From positions 186,001 to 250,000 of the forward strand of contig NZ_JAZHOH010000001.1 of NCBI RefSeq assembly GCF_040419245.1: 64,000 nt of DNA. Reading direction: 5' to 3'. The stretch is from Ewingella sp. CoE-038-23. GTDB taxonomy: Bacteria; Pseudomonadota; Gammaproteobacteria; Enterobacterales; Enterobacteriaceae. The position numbers and the translations under genes are program-made. Position 1 is the first letter of the stretch. Every line of letters begins with the position of its first letter. Positions 36,537 through 47,282 of this stretch are shown here, one piece after another. Below the pieces are notes generated by a model. The model worked only from the letters and a program-made list of their open reading frames with translations. It was not told the DNA's origin and searched no databases.

Positions 36537-38546
36537 CTAGCGCGTAACGTTGTTCAAACTACCGGGTGAAGCAATTGCTTTCTGCACAAGCCAGTGCTCG
36601 AGCTCATCGGCGGGCATTGGTTTGGCAAACAGATAGCCCTGTTTGCTATCTACGCCAATTTCATCAATCAGCCGCTCTTCTTCATGGGTTTCAACCCCTT
36701 CGGCAACCACGGTCAATTGCAGGGTTCTTGCTACGGCAACGATAGCCCGGACCAGCGCCTGCGACACTGAATTATGATTAATACCGCGCACAAAGCTTTG
36801 ATCCAGCTTGATGCAGTCCAGCGGGATCCGCGCCAGCTGCGACAGGGAAGAGTAGCCGGTGCCGAAATCGTCCAGATGCACTTCCGCGCCCAACTTATGC
36901 AGTTGATTGATCATGGTGACGGCCGCTTTTTCATCTTCCACCAGGCAGCTTTCGGTCAGCTCAAAATCCAGCATGCATTGAGTCATTCCGGCGTTTTGCA
37001 TCGCCTCGGTAAAATCCGACACCAGCGAACTGCTGTTTAATTGGCGGCCTGACAGATTCACCGCCACGCGCAAATTCAGCCCTTTCTTCTGCCACTCGGT
37101 TGCCTGTCGGGTAGCGGTTTCGATAACCCATTTGCCTAGCGGCGCAATCAGTCCGGACTCTTCGGCGTAGGAGATAAAGCTCTGTGGCTGAATCACGCCG
37201 CGCTCAGGCGAGTGCCAGCGCAGCAGGGCTTCGACACTCTTTACTTCGCCATTGTTGGAGATTTTCGGCTGATAATAGAGCTTCAGCTGTTGCTCCTCGA
37301 GGGCTTTTCTCAGATTGGTGTCGAGCCACATGTATTCGGAAACTTTTTTGTTCATCTCCGGTGAGAACACGCAGTGCGCGTTTTTGCCCGCCTCTTTCGC
37401 CACGTACATGGCCGTATCGGCGTTGCGGATCAGGCTTTCTGCATCTGTTCCGTGCTGCGGGCAGACCGCGATGCCGCTTGAACAGCCGGTATAAACTTCG
37501 ATTAACCCGATGCGGAAAGGGGCTTTGAGGCGGCCGAGGATCTGTTGGCTGATGGCTTCCAGCTTTTCGACCGACGCTTGGGTACTAAGAATAATGAATT
37601 CGTCACCGCCCAGTCGCGCCAGGGTTTCGGTGTCTTCTAAACAGCCCTGAATGGCGTGAGCCACCTCTTTGAGCAGACGGTCACCAAACATGTGTCCGTA
37701 GGCGTCATTCACTTTTTTGAAGTTATCTAAGTCGAGATAAATCAGTCCGATAGAGTTGTCACCGCGCAGTTCCAGCGCGCTTTTCAGCTGGTCTTGCAGG
37801 GCGTTGCGGTTGGCAAGGCCGGTGATGAGATCGGTATTGGCTAAGACCCGCAGCCGCTCCTGCGCCATGCGCTCATCGGTGATGTCAGAGCCGGAGCAGA
37901 TGAGGAATTTCTGCTGTTTTCCACTGCCGCTGTGGACAAATTTATTGCGGAATAAGAACAGGCGCTGGCCTTTTACCGTGTTAATCCAGCGTTCTACTTC
38001 ATATGACTGCTCTTTTTGAAAGAAGCCGGTGATGTTCTGGCGAGAGGCGATACCTTCTTCCATCGACATAAACATGTCGTAGGCGCTACGGCCAATCACG
38101 TCCTGCTCGCGCAGGCCGGTGTACTCTTCGCTCAGACGGTTGAAGCGATGCACTTTACCGTCTTGATCGATAATCACGATCACCGAGTTGGCTTCGGACA
38201 CTACCTGTTCGGCGAAGGTCAGCCCCACTTCAAGGTCGTGCGCCACGGACGCGGTATCTTCGTAATCAGAGGCGGTGCCCGCCCAAACGTTGCTGTCTAC
38301 CTTACGGCCAACCAAATAGAGACAAACCGGCACGCCGAACAGCGCGACGTCAATGGTGAAGCAAGAGGTGATGCCCGTCAGTTCGCGAATGCGCGCGGCT
38401 TGCAGGCTGGTGAGGGAAACGGCGACGTTGGTCACGCCCTGTTCCGCTGAGAGTTCTAATGCGTTGCTATCTGAACTTAACCGCCAGTAGGGGCGCGGTG
38501 TACCAAAATGCAGGTATAAAATGGAGTCATCTTGAGCGTCTTTCAT
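36537..38546 (-). CDS. rpfR: DSF receptor / cyclic-di-GMP phosphodiesterase RpfR (PdeR-type)
   Basis: 669-residue cytosolic sensor. The order is: N-terminal FI domain (about 1-95, FGTPRPYWRLSSDSNALEL), which binds RpfF in relatives; PAS domain (about 105-225), which binds BDSF; GGDEF (about 237-395, intact G313-G314-D315-E316-F317); and EAL (about 410-655, E439-A440-L441, DDFGTGYSSL). The EAL domain should hydrolyse c-di-GMP when signal is bound. It is the orthologue type of E. coli PdeR (YciR, Gmr), but here stands next to rpfF, which makes the RpfR role more likely. Confidence 0.93.
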   Translation of the reverse strand: MKDAQDDSILYLHFGTPRPYWRLSSDSNALELSAEQGVTNVAVSLTSLQAARIRELTGITSCFTIDVALFGVPVCLYLVGRKVDSNVWAGTASDYEDTASVAHDLEVGLTFAEQVVSEANSVIVIIDQDGKVHRFNRLSEEYTGLREQDVIGRSAYDMFMSMEEGIASRQNITGFFQKEQSYEVERWINTVKGQRLFLFRNKFVHSGSGKQQKFLICSGSDITDERMAQERLRVLANTDLITGLANRNALQDQLKSALELRGDNSIGLIYLDLDNFKKVNDAYGHMFGDRLLKEVAHAIQGCLEDTETLARLGGDEFIILSTQASVEKLEAISQQILGRLKAPFRIGLIEVYTGCSSGIAVCPQHGTDAESLIRNADTAMYVAKEAGKNAHCVFSPEMNKKVSEYMWLDTNLRKALEEQQLKLYYQPKISNNGEVKSVEALLRWHSPERGVIQPQSFISYAEESGLIAPLGKWVIETATRQATEWQKKGLNLRVAVNLSGRQLNSSSLVSDFTEAMQNAGMTQCMLDFELTESCLVEDEKAAVTMINQLHKLGAEVHLDDFGTGYSSLSQLARIPLDCIKLDQSFVRGINHNSVSQALVRAIVAVARTLQLTVVAEGVETHEEERLIDEIGVDSKQGYLFAKPMPADELEHWLVQKAIASPGSLNNVTR

Positions 38547-38706
38547 GAAAGTTTCTCCGTGTCACCAGCAACCTGATCTGACAATGTTAAGCAACGTGCA
38601 ATTAAAAGCGCGGGCCCTGAGAACAGAGGCCCGCTCTTGATTTTAGATGATTTTTATTACCAGCGATGGCGCTCCACGCGGCGCGCCATCACCTTCTCTG
38701 CGGCAG

Positions 38707-41004
38707 TTATTTCAGCAGGAAGCTACTTTGCTTCACATCCTGCGAATCCAATCCAATGAATACATTGAATTTGCCCGGTTCAGAGGCCCATTTGAGCTTG
38801 TCATTGAAGAAACGTAAATCTTTTTCATTGATCGCAAATGTAACGACTTTTTCTTCACCCGGCGCCAGATTTATTTTCTCGAAGTTTTTGAGCTCTTTAA
38901 CCGGGCGGCTGATAGAGGCCGTCAGGTCACGCAGATAGAGCTGTACCACGGTCGCGCCGCTGCGTTTGCCGGTGTTTTTCACCGTCACGCTGGCAGTCAG
39001 TGGCTGCGTGGCACTCATGGTGGTCGAAGACAATGAAATATCAGAGACGCTGAACTGGGTGTAGCTCAAACCATAACCAAACGGGAAGAGCGGGCCATTG
39101 GTGATGTCGAAGTAGCGCGAGGTGTATTTATCTTCTCTCTGCGGATTCCGTGGTCGGCCAGTATTCAACTCGCTGTTGTATAACGGGATTTGACCAACAG
39201 AGCGCGGGAAGGTCATTGGCAGTTTGCCCGACGGGTTGTAGTCGCCGAACAGCACGTCTGCAATGGCGTGTCCGCCTTCTGTGCCGCTGAACCAGGTTTC
39301 TAGCATGGCATCGGCAATGTCATTTTCCCACGTCAGGGTCAGTGGACGGCCATTCATCAGCACGATCACCAGCGGCTTGCCGGTGGCTTTCAGCGCTTTA
39401 AGCAGGTCGCGCTGGCTTTGCGGAACGTTCAACTCAGTGCGGCTGGACGCTTCGTGCGCCATGCCCTGAGCTTCCCCCACTACCGCAACCACGACGTCGG
39501 CTTTCTCGGCGGTTTTCACGGCTTCATCAATCATTTCCTGCGCTGGGCGCGGGTCGTTAACCACCTGTTTCTCATAGGAGTTCAGGAAGTTGACGATGTC
39601 TTGATCGTTGGTGATGTTGGCGCCACGGGCATATAGCAGGGTGGCTTTGTCGCCAATCGCGTCTTTCATACCTTGCAGCACGGTGACGGTCTGGTTGGCT
39701 TTACCGGCAGCGGACCAGCTTCCCATGACATCACGCTGGCTGTCGGCCAGAGTACCAATCAGGGCGATGGTGCCTTTCTTCTGCAACGGCAAGGTTTCGT
39801 TCTGGTTTTTTAGCAATACCAGTGAGGTACGCGCCACTTCACGCGCCTCTTTGCGATGCAAACGGCTTTCGGCGTTGGTATCAACCGGGTCACTCGATGC
39901 CGGGCCAAGGTGGCGGTACGGATCGATGAACAGGCCCATATCCCACTTAGCATTCAGTACGTTACGCACCGCACGGTCAATCTCTTTGACGCTAACAATT
40001 TTGTCGGCCACTAAGCCTTTCAGGTACTTGCCGTACATGTCATCGGCCATGTCCATATCGACACCGGACTTCAGCGCCATGGCGGCGGCCTGACGGTCAT
40101 CTTCGGCCACGCCGTGTTTGACCAAGCCGCCGATAGCGCCGTGATCGCTAACGGTTAAACCTTTGAATTTCCACTGGTCGCGCAGAACTTGCTGCAACAG
40201 CCACGGGTTGGAGGTCGCCGGAATGCCATTCACCGAGTTCAGCGCCACCATCACGCCGCCCGCGCCTGCATCAAGCGCGGCTTTATACGGCGGCATGTAG
40301 TCGTTGAACATGCGCGTCAGGCTCATGTCCACGGTGTTGTACTCGCGGCCGCCTTCTACTGCGCCGTACAGCGCGAAATGCTTCACGTTGGCCATTACGC
40401 TGTCAGGGGCGGACGGATCGTTATTCTGATAGGCGCTGACCATTTCGTGGGCCAGGCGCGATGTTAAGTAGGTGTCTTCGCCAAAGCCTTCAGAGACGCG
40501 GCCCCAGCGCGGATCGCGGGTGATATCGACCATCGGTGAGAAGGTCATGTTCAGGCCATCGGCCGCGGTTTCAATGGCAGAGATACGCGCGCTGGTGGCG
40601 ACGGCTTGCATGTCCCAGCTGGCGGCAAGGCCAAGGCTGATAGGGAAGATGGTGCGCTGGCCGTGGACCACGTCATAGGCGTAGAACAGCGGGATTTTCA
40701 GGCGGCTGTGCTGTACCTGATCCTGAATGCGGCGAATGTCAGGTTTGGTCACGGTATTGAACATACCGCCAACTTTATCGGCGCGAACGTCAGCCATAAT
40801 GGCTTCTTTCGGGTAGTCGGGACCAACGCTGACTAAGTTAAGCTGGCCGATTTTTTCGTCCAGCGTCATTTGGGTCATCAGATGAGAGACGAAGGCATCC
40901 CGCTCTTTTGTCTGATTTTGGGGAATGCTCGACGCTTGCTCAGCAAACGACGAGGTAGAACCTGCTATTAACACCAACGCGCCAATCAGGTGATGCGTAT
41001 TCAT
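38707..41004 (-). CDS. bglX: Periplasmic beta-glucosidase BglX
   Basis: 765-residue GH3 enzyme, the same length as E. coli BglX. A signal peptide (MNTHHLIGALVLIAGSTSSFA) is followed by the N-terminal barrel with nucleophile Asp in LTVSDHGAIGG and KHFALYGAVEGGREYNTVD, the alpha/beta sandwich (GEAQGMAHEASSRTELNVPQSQ), and a C-terminal fibronectin-III-like domain. It releases glucose from beta-glucosides in the periplasm. The ATG at 41004 has AAGGA seven bases upstream and is preferred to 41022. Confidence 0.97.
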   Translation of the reverse strand: MNTHHLIGALVLIAGSTSSFAEQASSIPQNQTKERDAFVSHLMTQMTLDEKIGQLNLVSVGPDYPKEAIMADVRADKVGGMFNTVTKPDIRRIQDQVQHSRLKIPLFYAYDVVHGQRTIFPISLGLAASWDMQAVATSARISAIETAADGLNMTFSPMVDITRDPRWGRVSEGFGEDTYLTSRLAHEMVSAYQNNDPSAPDSVMANVKHFALYGAVEGGREYNTVDMSLTRMFNDYMPPYKAALDAGAGGVMVALNSVNGIPATSNPWLLQQVLRDQWKFKGLTVSDHGAIGGLVKHGVAEDDRQAAAMALKSGVDMDMADDMYGKYLKGLVADKIVSVKEIDRAVRNVLNAKWDMGLFIDPYRHLGPASSDPVDTNAESRLHRKEAREVARTSLVLLKNQNETLPLQKKGTIALIGTLADSQRDVMGSWSAAGKANQTVTVLQGMKDAIGDKATLLYARGANITNDQDIVNFLNSYEKQVVNDPRPAQEMIDEAVKTAEKADVVVAVVGEAQGMAHEASSRTELNVPQSQRDLLKALKATGKPLVIVLMNGRPLTLTWENDIADAMLETWFSGTEGGHAIADVLFGDYNPSGKLPMTFPRSVGQIPLYNSELNTGRPRNPQREDKYTSRYFDITNGPLFPFGYGLSYTQFSVSDISLSSTTMSATQPLTASVTVKNTGKRSGATVVQLYLRDLTASISRPVKELKNFEKINLAPGEEKVVTFAINEKDLRFFNDKLKWASEPGKFNVFIGLDSQDVKQSSFLLK

Positions 41005-41291
41005 CGAATATCCTTCAGACAAAAAACATGCGGCTTAGGTTAATGACAGCCCCTAGCCAGAACGCGAACAAGGTAATGATCATTATAAGAAAACTATAGC
41101 GTGAGAATCTAATACGTCGCCTCAATTATTAGCAATGAATAGTTTTCTGCAAAAACGACTTATTGACTGCGAGCCGTCACAGCTCGCAATTTACGCTGAA
41201 TTAGGAATTGATGTGCAAATACTGATACGAGATAGCGCGCAATTTCCGTTATTTAGGAATATGCGCACAGTAATAAATAGGGCGAGGGGCG

Positions 41292-41573
41292 TTACAACAG
41301 CGGCATGTCAGTTGGCGTTTTGCTCATGACGTCGAAGAACACGTCTTTGGAGACTGACCAGAATTGCGCAACGGCTTCGGCATTGTAGCTAATACCCATC
41401 AGGCTCATGACGAAGAAACAGGTCACGGTCAGGCCAATCCCGCTACAGACGAAGGCCATGACATTATGGCTGGACTGGCGGCAGCGAATATTTAATTGGC
41501 TGGTGCAAAACATCAGAAACGCGCTCAGTAATTCCCAACGCATCATCATGAAACCTGCAGTTAACGTACCCAT
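41292..41573 (-). CDS. yjcB: YjcB family membrane protein
   Basis: 93-residue protein with two hydrophobic segments (about 9-25 and 38-60). The start TLTAGFMMMRWELLSAFLMFCTSQLNIRCR and the end QTP-like KTPTDMPLL match E. coli YjcB, which is also 93 residues and has no known function. It stands alone between bglX and malT; in E. coli it is next to pdeC and near ghxP. Confidence 0.78.
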   Translation of the reverse strand: MGTLTAGFMMMRWELLSAFLMFCTSQLNIRCRQSSHNVMAFVCSGIGLTVTCFFVMSLMGISYNAEAVAQFWSVSKDVFFDVMSKTPTDMPLL

Positions 41574-41762
41574 CGAACCTATTCCTCAACTGAATTAAGC
41601 ACCTGAAATGCACCAATCCAAAGGCAGTCCTCGGGGGGGCTGAATACCGGGGTGGAGCAAGGAGGCGTAGAAATGAAAATGTGATTTGCGTCACATTGTA
41701 GCGAGGGTTAATTCGATGCGCAAAAAAAAGTCGATATAGGATTTGATCTTCGTCATCGAGCC

Positions 41763-41791
41763 ATAAAAAAACCGCCCTTAGCGGCGGTTTT
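41763..41791 (-). terminator. Intrinsic terminator of malT
   Basis: Stem AAAACCGCC (41768-41776) with its complement (41783-41791), six-base loop; on the minus strand T-rich sequence follows. It starts 30 bases past the malT stop. Confidence 0.88.
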
Positions 41792-41820
41792 CGAGTGAAA
41801 AGGGAATGCGTCGAGCGCCA

Positions 41821-44544
41821 TCAGGCACCGTAACCCATCACTTGCAGCAGGTGTTGCTCATGCTGCACGGCGTCCTGACGGTGGGTCACCCCCAGCTTCT
41901 GATACAGATTGCGAATGTGAGTTTTAATGGTGGTAGAAGCCACGGTCAGCTCGCCGGCAATCTGGTCATTACTGTAGCCGGAGTAGATAAGGCCGAGCAC
42001 TTGCCATTCGCGCTGGGTCAGCGGGCTGGTGCGAATCAGCTCCGGCACCTGAGGATGGGTCAGTAATTTACTGACAAAGCCTTCGTCGAAATGGGCGAAC
42101 TTGTGGCGATGGTGCTGGTTAATGTCGCGCAACACCTTCTGCGCCCGGCGCTGCTCCATCTCCGGCAGAAGATTTAACTGGATAAGCTGGCGCAACTGCT
42201 GCGCCATCATTTCGCCTTCGATAACAAAGTGGCTGACAAAACCCGTGCGGTTGGCTAATTCCAGCGCTTCAATCAGCACGCGCTGGGCTTCATTTTTGCG
42301 ATCGGTGTGCCAATAGAGCAGGTTGCTGAGGATCAGATTGCGGTTGAGGTCACTGACCAGCTTCAGCTGGCGCGCGTAACCATTCAGCTCATCAATGATT
42401 TTTTCTGCTTCCTCATATTGACCCAGCAGGATGTGCACCCGGGCAATGTTGCGCCATTGGCCTTGCAGGAAGTGGTTATCCGCCATACCCGGTTTGGAGG
42501 TCTGGTTCAGCCAGCTGCGCGCCGCGTTTTTATCCCCGACCATCTGCCAGTAAATAACGCGCGGCTTATCAGTGTTGGTCAGCCAGTCAGTGTGATACTG
42601 CCCGCTCTGCAACAGGGCTTCGCAGCGCTGCAAATAGCGATGGGCATTGTCGAGATGCCCGCGCGCCAGCGAGCACTTCGCCAGCATCGCCAAACATTGC
42701 AACTGCTGTTGCGGCTGGAAGTTAGCCAGCACTTCCAGCCCTTCGCGCGCGGCGCTTTCGGCATCGTCGAGGCGCGCCCACGACCACAGCAGCTGTGAGC
42801 GCAGGCGCAGTAAGAATTCGTGCATCGGCAGCTGTTCGAGATGCTGCTCGCGCACCAGTTCGAAGGCTTTATCCTGCGTCTCGTAAGCCGCCTGCAAGAA
42901 GCCCTGAGCGATCAGAATTTCACTCTGCTGGAGCAAAGCCCACAGCGCGTAGTGATAGGCCTCATGGCGGCGGGCGATTTGCTCGGTTTGCTGCATCAGC
43001 GGCAGGGCGCGGGTCAAATCGCCTTTGCAGTGCTGGATCTCGCCGGTCACCGAGGTGGCAACAATGCGGCTGTAATAGCTTGAATAGGGAAGATATTTCA
43101 GCGCCTGCGCCGCCAGCTTCTCGGCTTTATCCTGCTTGCCGTCGTTGATGGCGACCTGCGCTCTCAGGGCGTCAAATTCGGCGCTGAGGGTTTTATCCAT
43201 CTCGATTTGCTCGACCTGCATCTCGTTTTCGGCGCGCTCAAGCAGCATTTCTACTTCGCTGTAGCGGTGCTGGCTCTGCGCTAACCATGCCTGCAACAAG
43301 GCCAGTTTCGGGTTTTGAATCAGCCGCTCATAAGGCAGGGCGTTGAGGCACTCTTCGAGCAGCACCAGCTCGCTTTGGTTGAACAGCGCCCAGGCGTGTT
43401 GCAGCAGAATGTCGCGCAGCATGTCGGTATCTTCGGCGCCCAGCGCGTGGTGAATGGCCTCGGCGGGGAAGCCCAGCGCCAGCCAACCTTCGGCCGCCAA
43501 ACGGTGGATAGCCGGGAGTTCAGCCGCCAGTTCCCACTGGCAGCGCTGGCGCAGGAAAGTGGCAAACAGCGGGTGGAAGTTAAACCATTCGCCGGAATCA
43601 TCCATTCGGTGAATGAATAGACCCTGACGCTCCAGCTCTTCCAGCCGGTGCTGGCCGTTTTCCGCGCCGGTCAGTTGCACAATCAGCGAATCATTCATTG
43701 AGCGCAGTAAAGAGCAGCGCAGCAGGAAGTCGCGGGTTGGCGCGTCCACGCGATCCAGAACCTCATCCACCAGATATTCGGATAGATGGCTGGCATTCAG
43801 CCCGGCAAGTTTTTTGGCCGACTGCTGGGCCGAGGCCGTCGAAGTGTGCGACTGGCGGGCGGAGAGGGCAATCAGCTGGAGCGCGGTGGCCCATCCGGCC
43901 ACGTCGTCGCACAGGCGGCTGCTGTCGGCTTGCTCGATAGGGTCGGCCAAACGGCAATCAAAGAACTGCTGGGCTTCGGAATGGTTGAAAGCCAACTGTG
44001 CGGCATTCAGCTCCAGCAGTTGGTCGCGCACGCGCAGGTTGGCAATGCCAAGCTGCGGCAGGGTGCGTGACAGCACCATCAATGTGAGGTTTTCCGGCTG
44101 ATGGCGCAGGAAGAAGCGCATGCCTTCGTGAATGGCGTCATTGGAAATCAGGTGATAATCGTCAATCACCAGTAACAGGGGGCGATGCCAATCAGACAGC
44201 TCAACAAAGAGTTGCGCAAACAGTGCTGAGAGGCTGGCGTATTGATGCTTCTGACTGAGTGCTTCGCTTTTGGCGCAGTGCCCGCCGGTTGCCTGCTGAA
44301 TAGCGGCAATCAGGTAGCTGGCAAAACGCTCGGGCTGGTTGTCGCTTTCATCAAGAGAATACCAGCCGAGATCGCTTTTACCCGCCGCCCAGTGGGCAAC
44401 AAGCGTGGTTTTGCCGTACCCAGCAGGGCAAGCAACCAGAACGAGTCGGTAATTCTGTGCGCTCGCCAATTTGGTTAATAGGCGATCGCGCACCACCGTA
44501 TTTTGCAGTCGCACCGGGCGACTCAGTTTCGAAGGGATCAGCAT
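41821..44544 (-). CDS. malT: Maltose regulon activator MalT
   Basis: 907-residue STAND-family activator that binds ATP and maltotriose. An N-terminal NTPase domain has Walker [10 protein letters not shown] (39-47) and [10 protein letters not shown]; a TPR-like sensor region fills the middle; the C-terminal LuxR-type helix-turn-helix is [46 protein letters not shown]. coli MalT has 901 residues. It is divergent from malPQ, with MalT-box-like sequences in the 323-bp gap, and negative inputs (MalK, Aes, MalY) are not in this window. Confidence 0.97.
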   Translation of the reverse strand: MLIPSKLSRPVRLQNTVVRDRLLTKLASAQNYRLVLVACPAGYGKTTLVAHWAAGKSDLGWYSLDESDNQPERFASYLIAAIQQATGGHCAKSEALSQKHQYASLSALFAQLFVELSDWHRPLLLVIDDYHLISNDAIHEGMRFFLRHQPENLTLMVLSRTLPQLGIANLRVRDQLLELNAAQLAFNHSEAQQFFDCRLADPIEQADSSRLCDDVAGWATALQLIALSARQSHTSTASAQQSAKKLAGLNASHLSEYLVDEVLDRVDAPTRDFLLRCSLLRSMNDSLIVQLTGAENGQHRLEELERQGLFIHRMDDSGEWFNFHPLFATFLRQRCQWELAAELPAIHRLAAEGWLALGFPAEAIHHALGAEDTDMLRDILLQHAWALFNQSELVLLEECLNALPYERLIQNPKLALLQAWLAQSQHRYSEVEMLLERAENEMQVEQIEMDKTLSAEFDALRAQVAINDGKQDKAEKLAAQALKYLPYSSYYSRIVATSVTGEIQHCKGDLTRALPLMQQTEQIARRHEAYHYALWALLQQSEILIAQGFLQAAYETQDKAFELVREQHLEQLPMHEFLLRLRSQLLWSWARLDDAESAAREGLEVLANFQPQQQLQCLAMLAKCSLARGHLDNAHRYLQRCEALLQSGQYHTDWLTNTDKPRVIYWQMVGDKNAARSWLNQTSKPGMADNHFLQGQWRNIARVHILLGQYEEAEKIIDELNGYARQLKLVSDLNRNLILSNLLYWHTDRKNEAQRVLIEALELANRTGFVSHFVIEGEMMAQQLRQLIQLNLLPEMEQRRAQKVLRDINQHHRHKFAHFDEGFVSKLLTHPQVPELIRTSPLTQREWQVLGLIYSGYSNDQIAGELTVASTTIKTHIRNLYQKLGVTHRQDAVQHEQHLLQVMGYGA

Positions 44545-44746
44545 TTTTATAGATTCTTATGAACTGTAAGCAAATGAAAGGTGTGTTTATTTATTTTACA
44601 GCGCGTAATTAATATTATTCCTAAGGTCTGCCAATGCCGAAAGTATTGCAAGGCTGTTACATAATTACGTGTCGTTTAGTTGCTCTTGATCACAGTTTAG
44701 GCCCCTGTTTTTGGCCGAAAAAATCCTGATTACGCTACGCCCTTTT

Positions 44747-44779
44747 CCTCCTCCCTGTCTAATCCTTTACGGGATGATG
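44747..44779 (+). promoter_or_regulatory. MalT-box candidates upstream of malP
   Basis: CCTCCTCCCT (44747-44756, complement AGGGAGGAGG) and GGGATGATG (44771-44779) resemble MalT boxes (GGGGAKGAGG) in opposite orientations, about 90-120 bp before malP. MalT activates malPQ in E. coli from such boxes. The first is a near-exact match; the second is weaker. Confidence 0.6.
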
Positions 44780-44867
44780 CTGCACTTTCTACTTGGTTGC
44801 AGCATAGCCTTATTGTTTCAGCTTTTTACCCTACACCTACTCTACAAATACCCCATAGAGGGAGCTT

Positions 44868-47273
44868 ATGTTGCCATCCACATTAGAGAAAACCCGGTTT
44901 GAACACGCCCTGACGCGCCAATGGCAGCGCTTTGGTTTACAGAGTGCCCAAGACATGACGCCGCATCAGTGGTGGCAGGCGCTGAGCGGCGCGCTGTCCG
45001 ATCAGTTAGCCGCGCAGCCCACGCCTGCCAAGACTCAACAGCAGCAGCGCCACGTAAATTATATTTCGATGGAGTTTCTGATTGGCCGTCTGACCTCCAA
45101 CAACTTGATTAATCTGGGTTGGTTCGACACCGTCAGGGACGTGCTGAAAGCGCAGGGCGTAGAACTGGCCGATGTCCTCGAGCAAGAAACCGACCCAGCA
45201 TTAGGCAATGGCGGGCTGGGGCGTCTGGCGGCCTGTTTTCTGGATTCGATGGCGACCGTGGGGCAGTCGGCCACCGGCTACGGGTTGAATTATCAATATG
45301 GCCTGTTCCGCCAATCCTTTAGCGAAGGCAAGCAGCAAGAAGCGCCGGACAATTGGCATCGCGAGAGTTATCCGTGGTTCAGCCATAACAGCCACCTGTC
45401 GGTGGATGTCGGCTTTGGCGGTAAGTTAGTGAAGAATGAGCAAGGACAGGAGCTCTGGCAGCCGGAGTTCACGCTGCGCGGCGAAGCCTGGGACCTGCCG
45501 GTGGTGGGCTATCGCAACGGCGTTACCCAGCCATTACGTCTGTGGCAGGCGACGGATGTGCATCCTTTTGACCTGACGCTGTTTAACGACGGGCAGTTCC
45601 TCAAGGCTGAGCAAAAGGGCATTGATGCCGCCAAGCTGACTAAAGTGCTCTACCCGAATGACAATCATCAGCAGGGCAAACGCCTGCGCCTTATGCAGCA
45701 GTATTTCCAGTGCGCCTGCTCGGTGCGGGATATTTTGCGCCGTCACCACTTCCTTGGACGCAAAATTGCTGAACTGCCTGATTTTGAAGTAATTCAGCTT
45801 AACGATACCCATCCGACCATCGCTATTCCCGAGCTGTTGCGCATTCTGCTCGACGAGCACCAGATGGAGTGGGACGCGGCTTGGGCTATTACCAGCCGGA
45901 CCTTCGCTTATACCAACCACACCTTGATGCCAGAAGCTCTGGAGCGCTGGGATGAGAAGCTGGTGCGCAGCCTGCTGCCGCGCCATTTCTCACTGATTAA
46001 GCAGATAAACGCGCGCTTCAAAAAGGTGGTGGAGAAGCAGTGGCCGGGCAATAAAGCCGTGTGGGAGAAGCTGTCGGTGCATCAGGACAAACAGGTGCGG
46101 ATGGCGAACCTCTGCGTGGTCAGCGGCTTCGCGGTCAACGGCGTCGCGGCGCTGCACTCGGATCTGGTGGTGAAAGACCTGTTCCCCGAGTATCACCAGC
46201 TGTGGCCGCAAAAATTCCATAACGTAACCAATGGCATCACGCCGCGCCGCTGGCTGAAACAGTGTAATCCGGCACTGTCGGCGCTGATTGATGACAGCCT
46301 GAAAACTGAGTGGGTTACCGAGCTTGATGCATTGCGCGGGCTGGAAAAATTCGCTGAAAATGCCAAATTCACCCAACGTTATCAACAGATTAAGCGCGAG
46401 AACAAAGTGCGGCTGGCGGAGTATGTGCAGCAGCGCATGGGGATCATCCTCAACCCAGACGCCATTTTTGACGTGCAGATTAAGCGCCTGCACGAGTACA
46501 AGCGCCAGCATTTGAACTTGCTGCATATCGTGGCCTTGTACCGCCAATTGCGCGAAAACCCACAGCTCGACAGGGTGCCGCGCGTGTTCCTGTTCGGGGC
46601 GAAAGCCGCGCCGGGCTACTATCTGGCGAAAAACATCATCTATGCGATCAACCAAGTGGCGGAAAAGGTCAATAACGATCCGATCGTCGGCGATCGTCTT
46701 AAAGTGGTGTTCATTCCCGATTATCGCGTTTCGGTCGCCGAGCTGATGATCCCGGCTGCCGACGTCTCCGAGCAGATCTCCACCGCGGGCACCGAAGCCT
46801 CCGGTACTGGCAACATGAAGCTGGCGCTTAATGGGGCGATGACCGTCGGCACGCTGGACGGCGCGACGGTGGAAATCGCCGAGCAGGTTGGCGAAGACAA
46901 TATCTTTATTTTCGGCAACACCGTCGATCAGGTGAAAGCTCTAAAAGCTCAAGGCTATTCGCCGCTGCAATGGCGCAAAAAAGACACATTATTGGATGCC
47001 GTATTGAAGGATCTGGAAAGCGGCCTGTTCAGCCATGGGGATAAATCCGCCTTTAGCCCGATGCTCGACAGCCTGCTGTCAGGCGGCGATCCCTACTTAG
47101 TGTTAGCGGATTTTGCTGATTATTGTGAGGCACAACAGAGAGTTGACGTGTTGTACCGCGATCGGGCGGAGTGGACGAAGCGCACTATACTCAATACGGC
47201 CCGTGTTGGCATGTTCAGTTCAGACCGGTCGATCCGCGATTATCAGCAACGGATCTGGCAGGCGAAACGCTAA
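44868..47273 (+). CDS. malP: Maltodextrin phosphorylase MalP
   Basis: 801-residue GH/GT35 phosphorylase that releases glucose 1-phosphate from maltodextrins. The pyridoxal phosphate lysine lies in [15 protein letters not shown]; other signatures are [31 protein letters not shown] and [17 protein letters not shown]. coli MalP has 797 residues. The ATG at 44868 follows GGGAG by three to seven bases. malQ begins nine bases after its stop, so the two are one operon. Confidence 0.97.
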   Translation: MLPSTLEKTRFEHALTRQWQRFGLQSAQDMTPHQWWQALSGALSDQLAAQPTPAKTQQQQRHVNYISMEFLIGRLTSNNLINLGWFDTVRDVLKAQGVELADVLEQETDPALGNGGLGRLAACFLDSMATVGQSATGYGLNYQYGLFRQSFSEGKQQEAPDNWHRESYPWFSHNSHLSVDVGFGGKLVKNEQGQELWQPEFTLRGEAWDLPVVGYRNGVTQPLRLWQATDVHPFDLTLFNDGQFLKAEQKGIDAAKLTKVLYPNDNHQQGKRLRLMQQYFQCACSVRDILRRHHFLGRKIAELPDFEVIQLNDTHPTIAIPELLRILLDEHQMEWDAAWAITSRTFAYTNHTLMPEALERWDEKLVRSLLPRHFSLIKQINARFKKVVEKQWPGNKAVWEKLSVHQDKQVRMANLCVVSGFAVNGVAALHSDLVVKDLFPEYHQLWPQKFHNVTNGITPRRWLKQCNPALSALIDDSLKTEWVTELDALRGLEKFAENAKFTQRYQQIKRENKVRLAEYVQQRMGIILNPDAIFDVQIKRLHEYKRQHLNLLHIVALYRQLRENPQLDRVPRVFLFGAKAAPGYYLAKNIIYAINQVAEKVNNDPIVGDRLKVVFIPDYRVSVAELMIPAADVSEQISTAGTEASGTGNMKLALNGAMTVGTLDGATVEIAEQVGEDNIFIFGNTVDQVKALKAQGYSPLQWRKKDTLLDAVLKDLESGLFSHGDKSAFSPMLDSLLSGGDPYLVLADFADYCEAQQRVDVLYRDRAEWTKRTILNTARVGMFSSDRSIRDYQQRIWQAKR

Positions 47274-47282
47274 GGAGCAGCA

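Noticed and set aside
44660..44697. CRP site in the malT-malP gap (TGATCACAG)
   Set aside because: Only one half (TCACA) matches; the partner half at the correct spacing does not.
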